Shown piece by piece: positions 34,179 through 41,098 of a stretch of 41,098 nucleotides of DNA. Each line of letters begins with the position of its first letter. The first letter of the stretch is position 1. The translations under genes and the position numbers were made by a program. Origin of the DNA: Enterococcus lemanii (GTDB lineage Bacteria > Bacillota > Bacilli > Lactobacillales > Enterococcaceae); assembly GCF_016909125.1 (NCBI RefSeq), contig NZ_JAFBFD010000032.1, positions 1 to 41,098 on the forward strand. Reading direction: 5' to 3'. The notes beneath the pieces are model-generated. The model did not search any database. It saw only the letters and a list, made by a program, of their open reading frames with translations, and was not told the origin of the DNA.

Positions 34179-34217
34179 AAAAAAACAACATCGACTACTT
34201 TCTCTCGTAGTCGGTGT
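34179..34217 (-). terminator. Terminator of the PLD-helicase gene
   Basis: Minus strand ACACCGACTAC pairs with GTAGTCGATGT (one wobble/mismatch), then TTTTTTT. Confidence 0.85.
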
Positions 34218-34234
34218 TATAAGATTGCAAAAAT

Positions 34235-37102
34235 CTATCCCTCACTCACCGTCAAATACTTATACAACTTGCTATCAATTGATTGCGCAAACTTTAGGTT
34301 CATTTGGACAACGCTTTGTTTTTTTCCATCTTTTACAGATTTTTCAACTTGTTTAATCGTCGTTACATCTGGTTTTACTTCCCCTAAATAATAAAAATCT
34401 GTGCCTTCATCATTTGATTTTTGGGCAAAGACATAGATATCCCAATCTTTTGCATTTTGTAAGATCTTTACTTCCGGAGAATGAATCGTTCGAGGTGATT
34501 TAGTAAAATAATGAAGCGTATTTTCATCTAATAATTCATCTTCATATGCCATTAGAGCCCCTTTAAAGTCTTCTTCCTTGTGCAGGGTCACAAAGATAAC
34601 AAATTGACGACGGTCTTGTTTATATGTATAGCCACCAATATTTTGATCTACCATTTGCTCTTTCCAATTTAGAAGACGAATCGTATCACGACGGCGGTAC
34701 TTATTGTATAAAGTATAAGGTTGGTGTCCTTGATAGTTTTTAGATTTCTCCAAAGAAACACTCAGACAATCCTCGAATAAATGAACAAAATAGGGATTTT
34801 GTAATGCCAACTTTAACGTCTCAGAAACTTGAATTTGATCATCCTCGACTCTTAAAAATTCCCCACCGGCATAATTTGTTTTTAGACTACCGACATAAAA
34901 AGATAGATCTAATGTGCCAATGACTGAATCTATGGTCTCTTCATCGGCGTCAAAACCATTGCTTAAAAATAATTTTTTTATACTTTCTCTTGTAAAGGAT
35001 AATTCACCTTGTAAAATTTTTTGAATAACAAATAGCTCTTGTTGTCTCATCCCTGGAAGTAGTTCACGACCAAATACTTTCAATAATTTTCCTTCATTTA
35101 CTGTTAAGTGACGATCACTTTCCTTGATTTTAACTAAAAATTCTTGGTAATGTTCAAATTTATTAACCAAAACTAATGGGTCTAATACCCCTTGTTTTTG
35201 AAAATCATTCAAATAAGGAATTCGATTCAATCGGTTTTTCATTTCTTGATAAATACGTCTTAGCTCTGCCATTGAATCCATCTTTGCTGTATTAATCGAT
35301 TTGAAAATTCTTTCTTTCGCAATTGCTTCAAAATTAATAGAAGAAACACCACTTATATAATTCGTTTCAAATGTACGTTGCCTTAAATTATTTTTATTTC
35401 GACTCACGTCACCGGATAAAGCCATTGGAATCATATAATTATTCTTATAGTTACCAATAAAATCGATCACAGTGACAAATTCTTTGGATGGGTCTTTTCG
35501 CAGTCCACGACCCAATTGTTGGACAAAAATAATACTTGATTCTGTATTTCTTAACATAATCACTTGATTAATTTTTGGAATATCAATGCCTTCATTAAAA
35601 ATATCAACAGTGAAAATATAGTGAATTTGTCCCGCTTCTAATTTTTCTATTTCCTTTTCTCGTGCTTCAATCGTGTGATCGCCAGTTAAATAACTAGCAG
35701 GGATTCCCCTTTCAATAAAAGCTGTTGCTAATACTTTTGCTTCTTCTTTACGACTACAAAATACAAGTCCTTTGGGTTGATTGTGCGAACAACCATAATA
35801 CTGAATTCGATCCAATAAAAAATTAACACGTTCGGTCGCAACTAGATCTTGCAATTGACTTGTTTCTGAAATCACTTCGCCTGAAACTTCATAATCAGTG
35901 ACACCAAAATAATGAAATGGACACAGGAAATCTTCTTCTAACGCTTCTTGCAAACGAATTTCATAGGCGATATTGTAATCGAATAATTCAAAAATATTAT
36001 AGCCATCCGTTCTTTCTGGTGTTGCTGTCATACCCAATAAAAATTTTGGATTAAAATAATCGAGTACTTTCAAATAACTCTGGGCTCCTGCTTTATGCAC
36101 TTCATCAACTAAAATATAATCAAAATAATCTTGAGAAAACAATTCTTGATAGACATCCTTTGAGATTGTTTGGATCGTCGCAAATAAATATTTAGCCTCA
36201 ATTTCTTTTTTGTTCCCCGATAAAATACCATAATCTGAATCTGACCCGCCAATTATTTTTTTAAAAGACGCTTTGGCACTCATTAAAATCTGCTCACGGT
36301 GAACAATAAATAACATCTTATTTGGTCTTGCTTGTAAAACATCAAAGGCTGATAAATAAGTTTTTCCTGTACCGGTTGCTGAAATTACTAAACCTTTTTT
36401 CTCTTTCGCAATTCGTAAATCTCGTAAATTTTTTAACGCTGCTTGTTGCATTTTATTTGGCATGATATAACCGCTCAAATCATCGCCTTTTTCAAAAACC
36501 GATAGATCCTCTTTATTCACAATTAGTGGGTGATAGTTTTGACGATACTCTTGAATCCATTCTTGATTTAATGTTAAAGATTGCGTCCATTCTTGTTGCA
36601 TATTTTCCCGAATTTGATGAATAATCGCACCATGGTCATAAGAAGTCAAGCGTATATTCCATTCATAATTTACCTTTAAAGCGTTCATTGTCAAATTAGA
36701 ACTACCAATAATAAAACTTTGGTAATTTTTTTGAGAAAATAAATAACCCTTTGCATGAAAGCCAGCTTTTTCTGAAATACGAACTTCTAAATTCGGAATA
36801 CTTAACAACGACTCGAAAACGTCAGGGTGATTAAAATTTAAATAGGTTGAAGTCAATAGTTTCCCTTTAATCCCTTTTTGATGCAAATCAGATAAATGCG
36901 TCTTTAATGCATTTAAACCACCTTGCGTGACAAAAGCAATTGAAAAGAAAAATTCTTCGCAACTATCGATTTCATCTTGTAAAATATTAAGAAAATACTC
37001 TTTCTTTTCAGGCTGATTGATGATTATTTTAGGATCGTATTTTGAGCCTGCCAAATCCCGATTAATGAAAGCTTTCTTTAACGATTGTTCTAGAACGTCC
37101 AT
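34235..37102 (-). CDS. PLD nuclease - SF2 helicase - DUF3427 protein
   Basis: 955 residues. Residues about 30-190 are a phospholipase D-like nuclease domain with one HxK site, FHAKGYLF (His near 116) and IIGSSNLT. Residues about 210-560 are an SF2 DEAD/DEAH helicase: Walker A ATGTGKT (242-248), motif II DEVH (333-336), motif III MTATPERTD, and C-terminal motifs VFCSRKEEA, TVDIFNEGIDIPKINQVI and QQLGRGLRK. The rest is DUF3427-like. It ends in a PUA/SRA-like stretch (about 853-910: YED...LHY...VYVF-type...YYLGEV). The ATG at 37102 follows GAAAGG. Such proteins recur in defence islands and probably cut or unwind foreign DNA. The neighbours (SRA-like reader, Nudix, HNH) support that role. DNA substrate unknown. 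Confidence 0.85.
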   Translation of the reverse strand: MDVLEQSLKKAFINRDLAGSKYDPKIIINQPEKKEYFLNILQDEIDSCEEFFFSIAFVTQGGLNALKTHLSDLHQKGIKGKLLTSTYLNFNHPDVFESLLSIPNLEVRISEKAGFHAKGYLFSQKNYQSFIIGSSNLTMNALKVNYEWNIRLTSYDHGAIIHQIRENMQQEWTQSLTLNQEWIQEYRQNYHPLIVNKEDLSVFEKGDDLSGYIMPNKMQQAALKNLRDLRIAKEKKGLVISATGTGKTYLSAFDVLQARPNKMLFIVHREQILMSAKASFKKIIGGSDSDYGILSGNKKEIEAKYLFATIQTISKDVYQELFSQDYFDYILVDEVHKAGAQSYLKVLDYFNPKFLLGMTATPERTDGYNIFELFDYNIAYEIRLQEALEEDFLCPFHYFGVTDYEVSGEVISETSQLQDLVATERVNFLLDRIQYYGCSHNQPKGLVFCSRKEEAKVLATAFIERGIPASYLTGDHTIEAREKEIEKLEAGQIHYIFTVDIFNEGIDIPKINQVIMLRNTESSIIFVQQLGRGLRKDPSKEFVTVIDFIGNYKNNYMIPMALSGDVSRNKNNLRQRTFETNYISGVSSINFEAIAKERIFKSINTAKMDSMAELRRIYQEMKNRLNRIPYLNDFQKQGVLDPLVLVNKFEHYQEFLVKIKESDRHLTVNEGKLLKVFGRELLPGMRQQELFVIQKILQGELSFTRESIKKLFLSNGFDADEETIDSVIGTLDLSFYVGSLKTNYAGGEFLRVEDDQIQVSETLKLALQNPYFVHLFEDCLSVSLEKSKNYQGHQPYTLYNKYRRRDTIRLLNWKEQMVDQNIGGYTYKQDRRQFVIFVTLHKEEDFKGALMAYEDELLDENTLHYFTKSPRTIHSPEVKILQNAKDWDIYVFAQKSNDEGTDFYYLGEVKPDVTTIKQVEKSVKDGKKQSVVQMNLKFAQSIDSKLYKYLTVSEG

Positions 37103-37229
37103 ATTTTTATCCTTTCCTAGTTGCAATAGAAATTATCATGCCTTAATACTTTCAAACTAAATATTGATCTATACAAATAAATATACTATGTTATTATTTA
37201 AGTAATTTAATTGAAAGATGGTGTGCTGA

Positions 37230-37916
37230 ATGATAAATGAAAATGTAATCCACAAATCGTTTGGTCAAGGAACAATTCTTGAAATGACTGAAGATACCAT
37301 AACGATCGACTTCAATAATCTCGGTGTCAAAAAATTAGCAATCCCTATCTCTTTTCAAAACGAATATTTACAGTTAGAAAATACCGACAAACAAACTAAC
37401 TATCTCGAAAAAGTTAAGAAACAAAGAGAGATTGATAAAAAGAGGAGCATTGATAAACAGATTTTAGAGGTTAGCGCCCCACAATGCAAACCCGTAGCAA
37501 TCAATGATTTGCTAATCGGATCTATCTATTCTAACAAAGAAATTACAACTATTTTCAAATGTTCTCCGCAAATGGGGATGCGACGATCTTTAAAAACAAA
37601 TTCCCTAGTCTTAGTATCTATACATAGTAAAAATCACGAGCAAAATCCTTATGAAGACCGGTGGGAAGCGGATGGGTTGTTTCATTATACTGGAATGGGC
37701 TTAACCGGCGATCAAGATTTAGAGTATATGCAAAATAAAACTTTATACCACTCTAATGAAAACGGTGTCAACGTTTATCTTTTTGAAAGTTTTAAAAAAA
37801 ATGAATATATTTTTAAAGGTGAAGTCATTTTAGCTAAGGAACCTTATACTGTAACTGAGAGTGATTCAACAGGTTCTATAAGAAAAGTCTATAAATTCCC
37901 TCTCGCTTTACTTTAA
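37230..37916 (+). CDS. Tudor-like plus SRA-like modified-DNA reader protein
   Basis: 228 residues. Residues about 1-48 (IHKSFGQGTILEM, ITIDFNNLGVKKLAIPISF) match the small SH3/Tudor-like module found at the end of UvrD-type helicases. A basic linker follows (YLEKVKKQREIDKKRS). Residues about 90-228 resemble the SRA-like domain that precedes HNH nucleases in ScoMcrA-type modification-dependent enzymes: RWEADGLFHYTGMGLTGDQDL, NENGVNVYLFES and YIFKGEVILA. No nuclease motif is present, so the protein looks like a reader without a cutter. It is on the opposite strand to the flanking helicase, Nudix and HNH genes and starts with a weak ribosome site. A modified-base sensor role is inferred. Confidence 0.65.
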   Translation: MINENVIHKSFGQGTILEMTEDTITIDFNNLGVKKLAIPISFQNEYLQLENTDKQTNYLEKVKKQREIDKKRSIDKQILEVSAPQCKPVAINDLLIGSIYSNKEITTIFKCSPQMGMRRSLKTNSLVLVSIHSKNHEQNPYEDRWEADGLFHYTGMGLTGDQDLEYMQNKTLYHSNENGVNVYLFESFKKNEYIFKGEVILAKEPYTVTESDSTGSIRKVYKFPLALL

Positions 37917-37924
37917 CTATTGCG

Positions 37925-37964
37925 ATAACCACATTCTATTGTTTAAATAATAGAATGTGGTTAT
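37925..37964. terminator. Bidirectional terminator-like hairpin
   Basis: ATAACCACATTCTATT pairs perfectly with AATAGAATGTGGTTAT (16 bp) around an 8-base loop. It separates the SRA-like gene and the convergent Nudix gene. The T tracts are short. Confidence 0.7.
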
Positions 37965-37974
37965 ACTCAGCATC

Positions 37975-38382
37975 TCAAACAAGGTTGAATTTTACTTCAT
38001 TTAATTTTTCCACTGCTGGAATATCAGCTGGCGCCCATTCTAGTGAAGATAATGCTGAAGGATCCAACCACTTAATTGCAATATGTTCTGTCAATTTGGG
38101 CTCTCCTGTTTTCAATTGACAAATAAACGTGGTTAGGTTTACAATTCCAAAATCATACTCATAAGCCGTCTGTTCAAATTGACTTTCTTCAACAGACACT
38201 TCTATATTTAGTTCTTCAACCAATTCCCTTTTCAATGCTTGCCGAGGCGTCTCTCCCTCTTCAATTTTACCACCAGGAAATTCCCACAAGTAAGCCAAGG
38301 TTTTTGACTTGCCTCTTTGTGCACAGAGAACTTTGCCATTTCTTATAATAATTGCACCAACTACATTTATTTCTTTTTTCAT
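37975..38382 (-). CDS. MutT-like Nudix hydrolase
   Basis: 135 residues, the typical length of 8-oxo-dGTP or CTP-type pyrophosphohydrolases. The Nudix box reads GKIEEGE, seven residues, then RELVEELNI; the usual Gly near the end is Asn, everything catalytic is kept (REL.EE). N-terminal INVVGAIIIRNGKVLCAQRG and LWEFPGG are standard. GAGGTAAG precedes the ATG. Lies between the SRA-like and HNH genes. It may simply clean nucleotide pools, but MutT-type genes are often seen next to DUF3427 helicases (a pattern I recall), so it may belong to the same system. Confidence 0.9.
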   Translation of the reverse strand: MKKEINVVGAIIIRNGKVLCAQRGKSKTLAYLWEFPGGKIEEGETPRQALKRELVEELNIEVSVEESQFEQTAYEYDFGIVNLTTFICQLKTGEPKLTEHIAIKWLDPSALSSLEWAPADIPAVEKLNEVKFNLV

Positions 38383-38471
38383 TCTTACCTCCGATGATTC
38401 GAACTTCTTTCTTATTAGTATAAATCACTAGAAGATTTAAAGAAACCTTTCTTACTTTAAAAAACACGAGC

Positions 38472-38506
38472 AAAAAGCCTCCCAAGGACTTCTTCAAGGG
38501 AGACTC
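38472..38506 (-). terminator. Terminator of the HNH gene
   Basis: Minus strand GTCTCCC pairs with GGGAGGC around a 14-base loop, followed by TTTTTG. Confidence 0.6.
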
Positions 38507-38588
38507 ATAATTGAATTCTTTACTATACAGAGTTGTGTCCAATAATTTCAGTTATAATCCCATTCGTTTGCTCTAAGCATAAACTTAT

Positions 38589-39347
38589 TTATACGATTTG
38601 ATACAACTCTAACAATTCTTTGCGTTTAATTTCAATACCCACTCGATTTAGATTTGGTGTTATTTTTTTGAACAATTGATCGACTAGCTCCATTCTCGAA
38701 CGATCTTCAGCGTAATGAATACATCTATGGCAGGCTGGGCACAACGCAACAATATTCTCTACAATATCAATCCCATGTTCAAAAATACCTTGATAAGCAA
38801 TCGGGATTAAATGATGGGCTTCTACATAATTTTGATGCGTTTTTCTTGAATTAAAAAAGCGATGATTTCCGTTCACTTGGCATTCAAAATTAGCTAATAC
38901 AATGGCATTCGCTCCTACTTGTGCCTTTCTTTCGTAGCGAGTCATACTTCCTATCACTAAGCTCGCTCTTGGTTGCGGACTATCATTCCAAGTCGGTATC
39001 TTTCGCGAAGGTTGTAATATTTTTTCAACAGCTCTTTCATACGTCAAATCATTATTCGTATTTTCCATATCTTCTTTTTCAGACTTGAACTTAATATAAT
39101 TACTCACCGCTGAAGAATACATTCTTCGTGGATCGTTTACCATTTGTTGCTCCAACATTCGAACATCTGTTAGCAATTGACTAAGTTCTTCAACGTTCTT
39201 CATTTGGTAAAAACTTAAACCGATATCTCTTAGGATTCTCTTATGAGCTTGCCTAGCGTACTTACTAATTGAGCTCTCTGATAAACCTTTTTGCTGCATC
39301 CATTTTTCAAATTGAACCTGTTCTATTTGACTTTGAATCGGTATCAC
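38589..39347 (-). CDS. McrA-type HNH endonuclease with helical N-terminal domain
   Basis: 252 residues. Residues about 10-95 are helical (FEKWMQQKGLSESSISKYARQAHKRI) and resemble the core-binding domain of tyrosine recombinases, probably a DNA-binding module. Residues about 160-225 are the HNH nuclease: VEAHHLIPIAYQ (His-His), the central Asn in DIVENIVALCPACH and the last His in RCIHYA, with zinc Cys in CPAC. This HNH type is the one fused to SRA-like domains in ScoMcrA-like enzymes; here the reader domain is a separate gene 0.7 kb away. GTG start at 39347; the ribosome site is poor, so the exact start is open. Predicted to cut DNA, possibly modified phage DNA. Confidence 0.85.
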   Translation of the reverse strand: MIPIQSQIEQVQFEKWMQQKGLSESSISKYARQAHKRILRDIGLSFYQMKNVEELSQLLTDVRMLEQQMVNDPRRMYSSAVSNYIKFKSEKEDMENTNNDLTYERAVEKILQPSRKIPTWNDSPQPRASLVIGSMTRYERKAQVGANAIVLANFECQVNGNHRFFNSRKTHQNYVEAHHLIPIAYQGIFEHGIDIVENIVALCPACHRCIHYAEDRSRMELVDQLFKKITPNLNRVGIEIKRKELLELYQIV

Positions 39348-39562
39348 CTCTATTCATTTCTATTGTTATTATTAATACGATTTTTTTCATTTTTCATTTG
39401 ATTTTAGATAGAAAAAATATTTTTTAAAATTACTCTTTCTCTCAGTATAAGCCACCTTCACACTTAAAGAAACCTCTTACATATAAAATAACATTTCCAA
39501 AAAAACTCTTACATATTTTTCTAAACAAGACTTGAACTTCAGCATAAAAAACACCACCAAAC

Positions 39563-39590
39563 TTGAACAGAACTAAAAACTGTGTATAAT
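39563..39590 (+). promoter_or_regulatory. Promoter of the guanidine exporter operon
   Basis: -35 TTGAAC (39563-39568) and -10 TATAAT (39585-39590), 16 bp apart, about 25 bases ahead of the riboswitch. The preceding 39348-39562 is AT-rich and shows no gene. Confidence 0.75.
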
Positions 39591-39617
39591 ACTATTTAAT
39601 TCAATAAGAAAAATGTT

Positions 39618-39706
39618 TTCTAGGGTTCCGTGGCAAGTAAGCTGGTCTGGTCCAAGAGGAGACGCACAGCTTGTCTGTGTCACGGAAGGATAAAAGCCTG
39701 GGAGAA
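39618..39706 (+). ncRNA. Guanidine-I riboswitch (ykkC-yxkD class)
   Basis: It carries the conserved aptamer words CTAGGGTTCCG, CTGGTCCAAGAG, ACGC, the closing CACGG, and GGATAAAAGCCTGGGAGA. These match the guanidine-I class, which senses free guanidinium. It stands directly upstream of two SMR exporter genes, the usual target. Ligand binding should stop the terminator from forming and switch the exporters on. Confidence 0.93.
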
Positions 39707-39738
39707 ACTGTTTAACAGTTATCTTCTAGGCTTTTTTT
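39694..39738 (+). terminator. Riboswitch-controlled terminator
   Basis: AAGCCTGGGAGA (39694-39705, also the 3' end of the aptamer) pairs with TCTTCTAGGCTT over 12 positions counting G-U pairs; AACTG/CAGTT closes the inner stem, and T runs follow. Aptamer and terminator are mutually exclusive. Confidence 0.88.
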
Positions 39739-39769
39739 TGAGCCGAAATAAATTGGGAGGAATGATTTA

Positions 39770-40111
39770 ATGAATACAAATTGGAGTAAAGTGGTCATTG
39801 CGGCTTTTTTTGAGGTGCTTTGGGTCATTGGCTTGAACCACGCAAATAGTTTTGTGGCTTGGATTGGTACAGCTGTTGCGATTTTCATTAGTTTTTATTT
39901 AATGATTATGGCCGGCAAAAAACTACCGGTTGGAACGGTCTATGCTGTATTTGTAGGACTAGGAACGGTAGGGACGGTTTTTTCCGATATCGTCTTCTTT
40001 GGTGAGTCATTTAAAGTGACGAAAATTGTCTTTATTTTAGTGTTATTAGTAGGGGTCGTTGGTTTGAAGCTCGTTACGAAAGACTCTATTCAAGAAGGGG
40101 TTGAATCTTAA
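39770..40111 (+). CDS. SMR-family guanidinium exporter subunit 1
   Basis: 113 residues with four membrane helices. The first helix holds the family's key Glu15 ([12 protein letters not shown]). [19 protein letters not shown] is the SMR helix-3 signature. GGGAGGA lies before the ATG. It is the first gene after a guanidine-I riboswitch and overlaps the second SMR gene by one base, as in YkkC/YkkD heterodimers. It should export guanidinium by proton exchange in the membrane. Annotations such as QacE-type drug resistance would be misleading here. Confidence 0.9.
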   Translation: MNTNWSKVVIAAFFEVLWVIGLNHANSFVAWIGTAVAIFISFYLMIMAGKKLPVGTVYAVFVGLGTVGTVFSDIVFFGESFKVTKIVFILVLLVGVVGLKLVTKDSIQEGVES

Positions 40112-40425
40112 TGGCTTGGTTTGCTTTAATCATTGCCGGTTTATTTGAAATGTTTGGTGTCCTAATGATAAACCAATTACACAAAGAGCGTAACTGGCAA
40201 TCTCTCGTGTTCGTTGTGATTGGTTTTGGCGCAAGTTTTATATTCCTTGCACAAGCTATGAAAACCTTATCCATGGGGAAGGCTTATGCGATTTGGACGG
40301 GAATTGGTGCTTCGGGTGGGGCGATTTTAGGGATGTTATTTTATGGAGAATCAAAAGATTGGAAAAGAATCTTTTTTATCATAATGGTGCTTGGGTCTGC
40401 AATTGGTTTAAAACTCGTATCGTAA
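40111..40425 (+). CDS. SMR-family guanidinium exporter subunit 2
   Basis: 104 residues with four membrane helices, key Glu13 in IIAGLFEMFGVLM, and the helix-3 block MGKAYAIWTGIGASGGAILGM. Starts within the stop of the first SMR gene (TAATG), so both are made in equal amounts. It is the probable partner in a heterodimeric, dual-topology exporter controlled by the guanidine-I riboswitch. A weak hairpin (GCAAAAG/CTTTTGC, 40446-40486) follows and may end the operon. Confidence 0.9.
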   Translation: MAWFALIIAGLFEMFGVLMINQLHKERNWQSLVFVVIGFGASFIFLAQAMKTLSMGKAYAIWTGIGASGGAILGMLFYGESKDWKRIFFIIMVLGSAIGLKLVS

Positions 40426-40554
40426 AAAATAACTTAACAAGTAGTAGCAAAAGGTTTAACAGCGTACCCTTCCTACAATCTTTTGCCTTTCCCCCCTAAT
40501 CTTTAATAGAATGAAATTGTATAAAACTATAAAAAAAGATTGGCAGGTATAAAT

Positions 40555-41010
40555 ATGTGTACAGCAAAAGAAAAAATGTTAAATGGGGAGTTTTATAATG
40601 CTTGGGACGAAACGTTGGTAGAAGACCGCGATCGTGCGAAATCATTACTTTTTGAATTTAATCAGATCAACCCGGCAGAAAGAGAAAAACGGTTGGAAGC
40701 CTTAAAAAAATTGATTCCTGATTTAGGGGATAACCCGTGGATTGAATCGCCATTTAATTGTGATTATGGTACAAATTTGACGATTGGGGATCACTTTTAT
40801 GCAAATACGAATTGCACGATTCTTGATTGTGCAAAAGTTACAATTGGAAATCACGTATTAATTGGACCAAACGTTGGTTTTTATACGCCCAACCATGCTT
40901 ACGACGCGCAAGAAAGAATAGACGGCTGGGAAAAATCATTACCTATTACAATTGGTGATGCAGTTTGGATTGGTGGTTCGGTAACGGTTTTAGGTGGGGT
41001 AAGTCACTAA
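40555..41010 (+). pseudogene. Truncated maltose/galactoside O-acetyltransferase (Maa-like)
   Basis: 151 residues from the ATG at 40555. N-terminal Mac domain (CTAKEKMLNGEFYNAWDE) and the left-handed beta-helix hexapeptide repeats follow: NCDYGTNLTIGDHFYANTNCTI, VTIGNHVLIGPNVGFYTPNHA, with the catalytic His in PNHAYD, and ITIGDAVWIGGSVTVLGGV. The family usually has about 185 residues; here the frame stops after GGVSH, missing the last coil and the C-terminal GNPC.VI part. None of the three frames downstream restores it. Acetyl-CoA binding would be impaired, so it is probably a decayed gene. The window ends 88 bases later. Confidence 0.7.
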
Positions 41011-41098
41011 TGGTGCGTAAATAAAATAAGAATATTCAGATAATTTACTTTTCAAAAAAATGTTAAAAACGAAGAGTGCTCGCGCAGAGGATGACCTT

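Noticed and set aside
38589-39347. HNH gene as a phage integrase, from its N-terminal helices
   Set aside because: The catalytic part is HNH; no tyrosine-recombinase residues and no att-like repeats were seen.

Overview
The window comes from a low-GC Gram-positive chromosome, most likely Enterococcus or a close relative in Lactobacillales. Supporting signs are strong AGGAGG-type ribosome sites, an LPQTG sortase-anchored protein, CcpA cre sites, a PrfA/Ers-like Crp regulator beside an MFS gene with a small downstream gene, and a guanidine-I riboswitch ahead of paired SMR exporters. No tRNA, rRNA, CRISPR array or intact transposon was seen.

Positions 1-12186 form a uronate (polyuronide or glycosaminoglycan) catabolic block. 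It holds a broken DUF2264 gene with a lipoprotein gene, a LacI-type regulator, a heparinase II/III-like lyase, an intact DUF2264 protein, a jelly-roll domain protein, KDG kinase, KDPG aldolase, an MFS importer, KduD, KduI and an IclR-type regulator. The enzymes convert unsaturated uronates to 4-deoxy-5-ketouronate, then KDG, KDPG, and finally pyruvate plus glyceraldehyde-3-P. Two putative operator families fit the two regulators: TTTTASTAAAA near the LacI-side promoters and TTTCCTATTWRGAAA near kduI and iclR.

Positions 12187-18743 begin with about 300 nt transcribed from a near-consensus promoter carrying a cre site, with strong RNA structure and no downstream gene; this is a candidate regulatory RNA. 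Next come a SIS-domain gene preceded by a 25-codon membrane peptide gene, an amidohydrolase/PotD pair, a Crp/Fnr (PrfA-like) regulator, and a divergent MFS gene coupled to a 66-codon coiled-coil gene.

Positions 18798-22620 hold a sortase-anchored adhesin with a TPEE repeat stalk and two poorly characterised genes.

Positions 22900-33970 are a nine-gene 6-deoxyhexose operon: fucA-like aldolase, rhaB-type kinase, fucU, ABC ATPase, permease, binding protein, fucI, fucO and rhaD. A divergent DeoR-type regulator sits upstream. The promoter carries a cre site and phased CGTTCAT repeats. The locus mixes fucose and rhamnose enzymes; both aldolases would yield lactaldehyde for FucO.

Positions 34235-39347 look like a DNA-defence locus: a PLD-SF2 helicase-DUF3427 protein, a stand-alone SRA-like reader, a Nudix hydrolase and an McrA-type HNH nuclease. 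This is the best candidate for an undescribed system, perhaps a split modification-dependent restriction system. Positions 39563-40425 are a complete guanidine-I riboswitch and two-subunit guanidinium exporter cassette. The window ends in a truncated maltose-type O-acetyltransferase gene.
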